From contig NZ_CP021410.1 of NCBI RefSeq assembly GCF_002504165.1, positions 1 to 42,252 on the forward strand: DNA of 42,252 nt. Reading direction: 5' to 3'. A program made the position numbers and the translations under genes. This DNA is from Pacificitalea manganoxidans. GTDB lineage: Bacteria > Pseudomonadota > Alphaproteobacteria > Rhodobacterales > Rhodobacteraceae. The notes under the pieces are model-generated. The model was not told where the DNA came from and did no database searches. It was given only the letters and a program-made list of their open reading frames with translations. Shown here in pieces: positions 39,758 through 42,252 of this stretch (its first letter is position 1; each line of letters opens with the position of its first letter).

Positions 39758-40906
39758 ATGGCTCCTAATTCCAGATCTCACGATCACCCTCTCCACGTCA
39801 TGCTGACCGTGAATGCTGCTTGGAACATCTGGAATTTCCGCAAGCCGATCCTGAAGGCGTTGCTTGCCGAGGGGCACCGCGTCACGGTTCTGGCGCCGCT
39901 GGATGACAGCGTGGCGAAGCTTGAGAAGTTGGGGTGCCGGGTTCTGCCGCTGCAGATGTCGGCCAAAGGGCTAAACCCTCTCGAAGGGCTGCGCCTGCGC
40001 CGGGCGTTCCTAAAGGCCTTCCGGCAGGAGCGTCCGGACATCGTCTTCAGCTACACGATCAAGAACAACCTCTTCGGCGCCATGGCCGCCCGGCGCTGCG
40101 GCGTGCCGTTTTTGCCCAATGTCACCGGGCTCGGCACCGCATTCCTGTCGGGGGGCGCGTTGCAGCGGGTGGCCGAAGGGCTTTACCGCCATGCGTTCCG
40201 GCGGCTGCCGAAGGTCTTCTTTCAGAACGAGGACGACCGCACGCTCTTTCTATCCCGCCGTCTCGTGCGCGCAGAGCAGACCGAGGTGCTGCCCGGATCC
40301 GGCATCGACCTGCAGCATTTCAACGCCGCGCCCTATCCAGAGGGCGAGGAGATCCGCTTCTTGATGATCGCCCGCCTGCTGCGCGACAAGGGCGTGCATG
40401 AATATATCGAGGCAGCGCGGATGCTGAAAGGGGAGGGGGCGCGGGTGCGGTTCCAGATCCTTGGCGCGACCGGGTCCGAAAACCGCACCGCCATTTCGCG
40501 AGAGCAGGTGGCGGAATGGGAGGCCGAAGGCGTGATCGATTATCTCGGCACCGCACCGGACGTGCGCCCCCATATCGCAGAGGCGCATTGCGTTGTGCTG
40601 CCCTCCTACCGCGAAGGCGCACCGCGCACTCTGATCGAGGCCGCCGCCATGGCACGGCCTTTGATCGCCACTGACGTGCCCGGTTGCACGGCGGTGGTCG
40701 ACCATGGGGTGAACGGGTTTCTATGCGAGGTGCGCAGCGGAGACAGCCTTGCCGAGGCCTGCCGCCGGTTCCTGTCTTTGGGCGAGGACGCACGGCGCGT
40801 GATGGGCAAGGCTGGTCGCGCCAAAATGGCCGCGGACTACGACGAGGCGCTGATCGTGCAGGCCTATGAGCGTGCCATGGTTCAGATGCTCGGGCGCGGG
40901 TTCTGA
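39758..40906 (+). CDS. Glycosyltransferase family 4 (EPS type)
   Basis: This 382-residue GT-B glycosyltransferase begins with HVMLTVNAAWNIWNFRKPILKALLAEGHRVTVLAP, a start typical of PglA/CapM-like family 4 enzymes that add a HexNAc or similar sugar to a lipid-linked acceptor. NNLFGAMAARRCGVPFLPNVTGLGTAF belongs to the acceptor-side domain, and FLMIARLLRDKGVHEYIEAARML with VLPSYREGAPRTLIEAAAMARPLIATDVPGC (E-x7-E motif) to the donor domain. It starts at the ATG at 39758 and overlaps the next gene by one base. It may add the second sugar of the EPS repeat. Its position beyond the replication block suggests the EPS locus was split by the backbone. Confidence 0.88.
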   Translation: MAPNSRSHDHPLHVMLTVNAAWNIWNFRKPILKALLAEGHRVTVLAPLDDSVAKLEKLGCRVLPLQMSAKGLNPLEGLRLRRAFLKAFRQERPDIVFSYTIKNNLFGAMAARRCGVPFLPNVTGLGTAFLSGGALQRVAEGLYRHAFRRLPKVFFQNEDDRTLFLSRRLVRAEQTEVLPGSGIDLQHFNAAPYPEGEEIRFLMIARLLRDKGVHEYIEAARMLKGEGARVRFQILGATGSENRTAISREQVAEWEAEGVIDYLGTAPDVRPHIAEAHCVVLPSYREGAPRTLIEAAAMARPLIATDVPGCTAVVDHGVNGFLCEVRSGDSLAEACRRFLSLGEDARRVMGKAGRAKMAADYDEALIVQAYERAMVQMLGRGF

Positions 40907-41688
40907 TGGACACCGCATTTTTCGTCCTGTCGAAACTGGTTAGTGCGTTCCTGCGGCCGGACACATGGATCGTGGTGGCGTTGGCGGTGATCCTGCTGGC
41001 CTTTGCCACCAACAAACGCCGCCTCGGCTTCTGGGTCTCTGGCCTCAGCTTTGCCGGCCTGTTCCTGCTCGCCGTGTTGCCGCTTGGCGATCTGCTGCTG
41101 CGTCCGATCGAGACGCGCTATCCAGCGGAGCCAGAATTAGGCGACATGCAGGGCATCATCCTGCTTGGCGGGGGCGAGAACGCACGGGCCAGTGCCTTCT
41201 GGGGGCAATTACAGCTAAACGAGGGCGGGGAACGTTATACGGCGGCCTTGGCGCTCACACGGGGCTTTCCTGACGCCCAACTCGTGTTCGCGGGCGGCAG
41301 CGGCACATTGCGTGATGCCGCCGGCGCAGAGGTGACCGAGGCCGCGATGGCCGAGCGGTTCTTCCTGAGCCAAGGGATCAATCCCGACCGCATGATGTTC
41401 GAAGGCCAATCCCGCAACACGGCTGAGAACGCCCGCCTCAGTCTGGCGCTCGCGGAACCCGCACCCGGAGCAAACTGGCTGCTCGTTACCAGCGCCTTTC
41501 ACATGCCTCGTGCGATGCGCAGCTTCGAGCGGGCAGGGTGGGCGGGGCTTACCGCTTGGCCAGTTGACTACCGGACAGCCCGGTTCGGCGACCGGATCGG
41601 GTGGAACCTGACCCGCAATCTGGATGTGCTGGCTATCGGCATCCGGGAACATGTCGGTCAGGTCGCCTATCGGATGACGGGCCGGTAG
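40906..41688 (+). CDS. YdcF-like (DUF218) membrane-anchored protein
   Basis: This 260-residue protein has two N-terminal membrane segments (FFVLSKLVSAFLRPDTWIVVALAVILLAF and LGFWVSGLSFAGLFLLAVLPL) followed by a DUF218/YdcF domain. Domain signatures are MQGIILLGGGEN, PDAQLVFAGGSG, FEGQSRNTAENARL with the conserved Ser-Arg-Asn-Thr, and WLLVTSAFHMPRAMRSFERAGW. Proteins such as ElyC/SanA have this layout and affect cell-envelope polymers; the exact activity is unclear. It overlaps the preceding glycosyltransferase (TGATG). This pair plus a MarR-type gene is a frequent end of EPS loci. Confidence 0.88.
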   Translation: MDTAFFVLSKLVSAFLRPDTWIVVALAVILLAFATNKRRLGFWVSGLSFAGLFLLAVLPLGDLLLRPIETRYPAEPELGDMQGIILLGGGENARASAFWGQLQLNEGGERYTAALALTRGFPDAQLVFAGGSGTLRDAAGAEVTEAAMAERFFLSQGINPDRMMFEGQSRNTAENARLSLALAEPAPGANWLLVTSAFHMPRAMRSFERAGWAGLTAWPVDYRTARFGDRIGWNLTRNLDVLAIGIREHVGQVAYRMTGR

Positions 41689-41884
41689 CAGCTATCCGCG
41701 CAAGGACTGCGCAAGCGCTACTCCGAGCCATGGCCTCTCTTGTCAAAGATCAAAGGGATCTATACCGTTCAGTTTTGAACGATATGGCCCAGTCCTGTCT
41801 CAACCTCGGATCACACCCTACCGGAGATGGCCGCGCCAGCTCTTGTGCGGTAGCCGTTCTCTGCCAGTCTTTGGTGACGCCCCG

Positions 41885-42241
41885 GTGACGGATCGCCGGG
41901 ATGCCATGCAGGAAGACATGCGCTTTCGTCTGTTGCGCCTGCTCGATGACAGCCCGGAAATGAGCCAACGTGACCTCGCCCGCGCCGTAGGCGTCAGCCT
42001 TGGCAGTGTGAACTTCCAGCTCAAGGCGCTCGTCGACAAAGGCTTGGTCAAGCTCGGCAATTTCTCGGCCAACCCCGACAAACGCCGCTACGCCTACATC
42101 CTGACGCCGCGTGGCATCGCCACCAAAGCCTCCCTTACCCGCCGGTTCCTAGCGCGAAAGCGGGTAGAATACGATGCACTACGGGCTGAGATCGAAGCGT
42201 TGCAGAGCGAAATTGACGACGTGCCGCGCCAACCCGAATGA
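41885..42241 (+). CDS. EPS-associated MarR-type transcriptional regulator
   Basis: This protein of about 118 residues has an N-terminal winged helix-turn-helix: MRFRLLRLLDDSPEMSQRDLARAVGVSLGSVNFQLKALVDKGLVKLGNF. The following KRRYAYILTPRGIATKASLTRRFLARKRVEYDALRAEIEALQSEI ends in a coiled coil suited to dimerisation. This is the pattern of the EPS-associated MarR family, which lies in EPS loci of many Gram-negative bacteria. The GTG at 41885 (VTDRRDAMQED) gives a natural start; an ATG at 41906 is an alternative and the ribosome-binding site is weak for both. About 200 bases precede it, where its promoter could lie. It may regulate the EPS genes; direct targets are unknown. Confidence 0.85.
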   Translation: MTDRRDAMQEDMRFRLLRLLDDSPEMSQRDLARAVGVSLGSVNFQLKALVDKGLVKLGNFSANPDKRRYAYILTPRGIATKASLTRRFLARKRVEYDALRAEIEALQSEIDDVPRQPE

Positions 42242-42252
42242 ACCCTAAGGAA

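Noticed and set aside
39476-39877. Minus-strand open frame of 133 codons
   Set aside because: It overlaps 120 bases of a clear glycosyltransferase gene on the other strand and has no convincing start; at most the outer part is a decayed gene.

Overview
The window looks like part of an extrachromosomal replicon of an alphaproteobacterium, most likely of the Rhodobacteraceae (Roseobacter group). It is GC-rich with tightly overlapping genes. It carries RepA initiators with iteron arrays, a ParA plus ribbon-helix-helix partition pair, a hipBA toxin-antitoxin pair and a large exopolysaccharide (EPS) locus with a complete dTDP-L-rhamnose operon. Rhamnose operons on RepA-type 'biofilm plasmids' are established for roseobacters; the taxonomic call is inferred from this gene content, not from a search.

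Region 1 (1-25361) is a nearly continuous plus-strand polysaccharide locus. It encodes a uronic-acid branch (UDP-glucuronate 4-epimerase-like protein and a TviB/WbpA-like UDP-HexNAc dehydrogenase) and a CDP-sugar branch (rfbF, rfbG, an RmlC-like epimerase, a PLP aminotransferase and a NeuD-like acyltransferase). The dTDP-L-rhamnose operon is ordered rmlC-rmlB-rmlD-rmlA. Modifying enzymes are two acyltransferase-3 proteins, a sulfotransferase, a GNAT-like protein, an ATP-grasp ligase and two deacetylase-like proteins. Assembly functions are four glycosyltransferases, a Wzx-type flippase and an EpsG/Wzy-like polymerase. No initiating phosphoglycosyltransferase and no Wza/Wzc export proteins are visible, so they must lie elsewhere. 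The likely product is a heteropolysaccharide with rhamnose, uronic acid and amino sugar, possibly O-acylated, sulfated and amidated.

Region 2 (25362-30300) is accessory DNA: an HNH endonuclease, a serine resolvase with a palindromic site upstream, a divergent LysR/SDR pair with a small membrane protein, a decayed gene tail, yaeQ and a 52-residue YqaE/Pmp3 protein.

Region 3 (30300-37700) is the replicon backbone. It starts with about 1.5 kb of structured, repeat-rich DNA with no convincing gene, then an orphan gene of unknown function. Two convergent repA genes follow, each with its own iteron array whose first repeat overlaps the rep start codon. Next come parA and a small RHH gene flanked by CTAG-rich DNA, two palindromes and a tRNA-Cys gene. 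The two replication modules have mirrored layouts, which suggests fusion of two related plasmids or an ancient duplication.

Region 4 (37700-42252) holds hipBA on the minus strand, with three operators spaced exactly 27 bp apart, then more EPS genes: a family 4 glycosyltransferase, a YdcF-like membrane protein and an EPS-associated MarR-type regulator. EPS genes therefore lie on both sides of the replication block. I saw no CRISPR array, rRNA or complete insertion sequence. The observations I consider most worth checking are the paired RepA origins, the CTAG clusters around the partition genes, the structured DNA at 31012-31194, the CDP-amino-sugar branch and the orphan gene at 31833.
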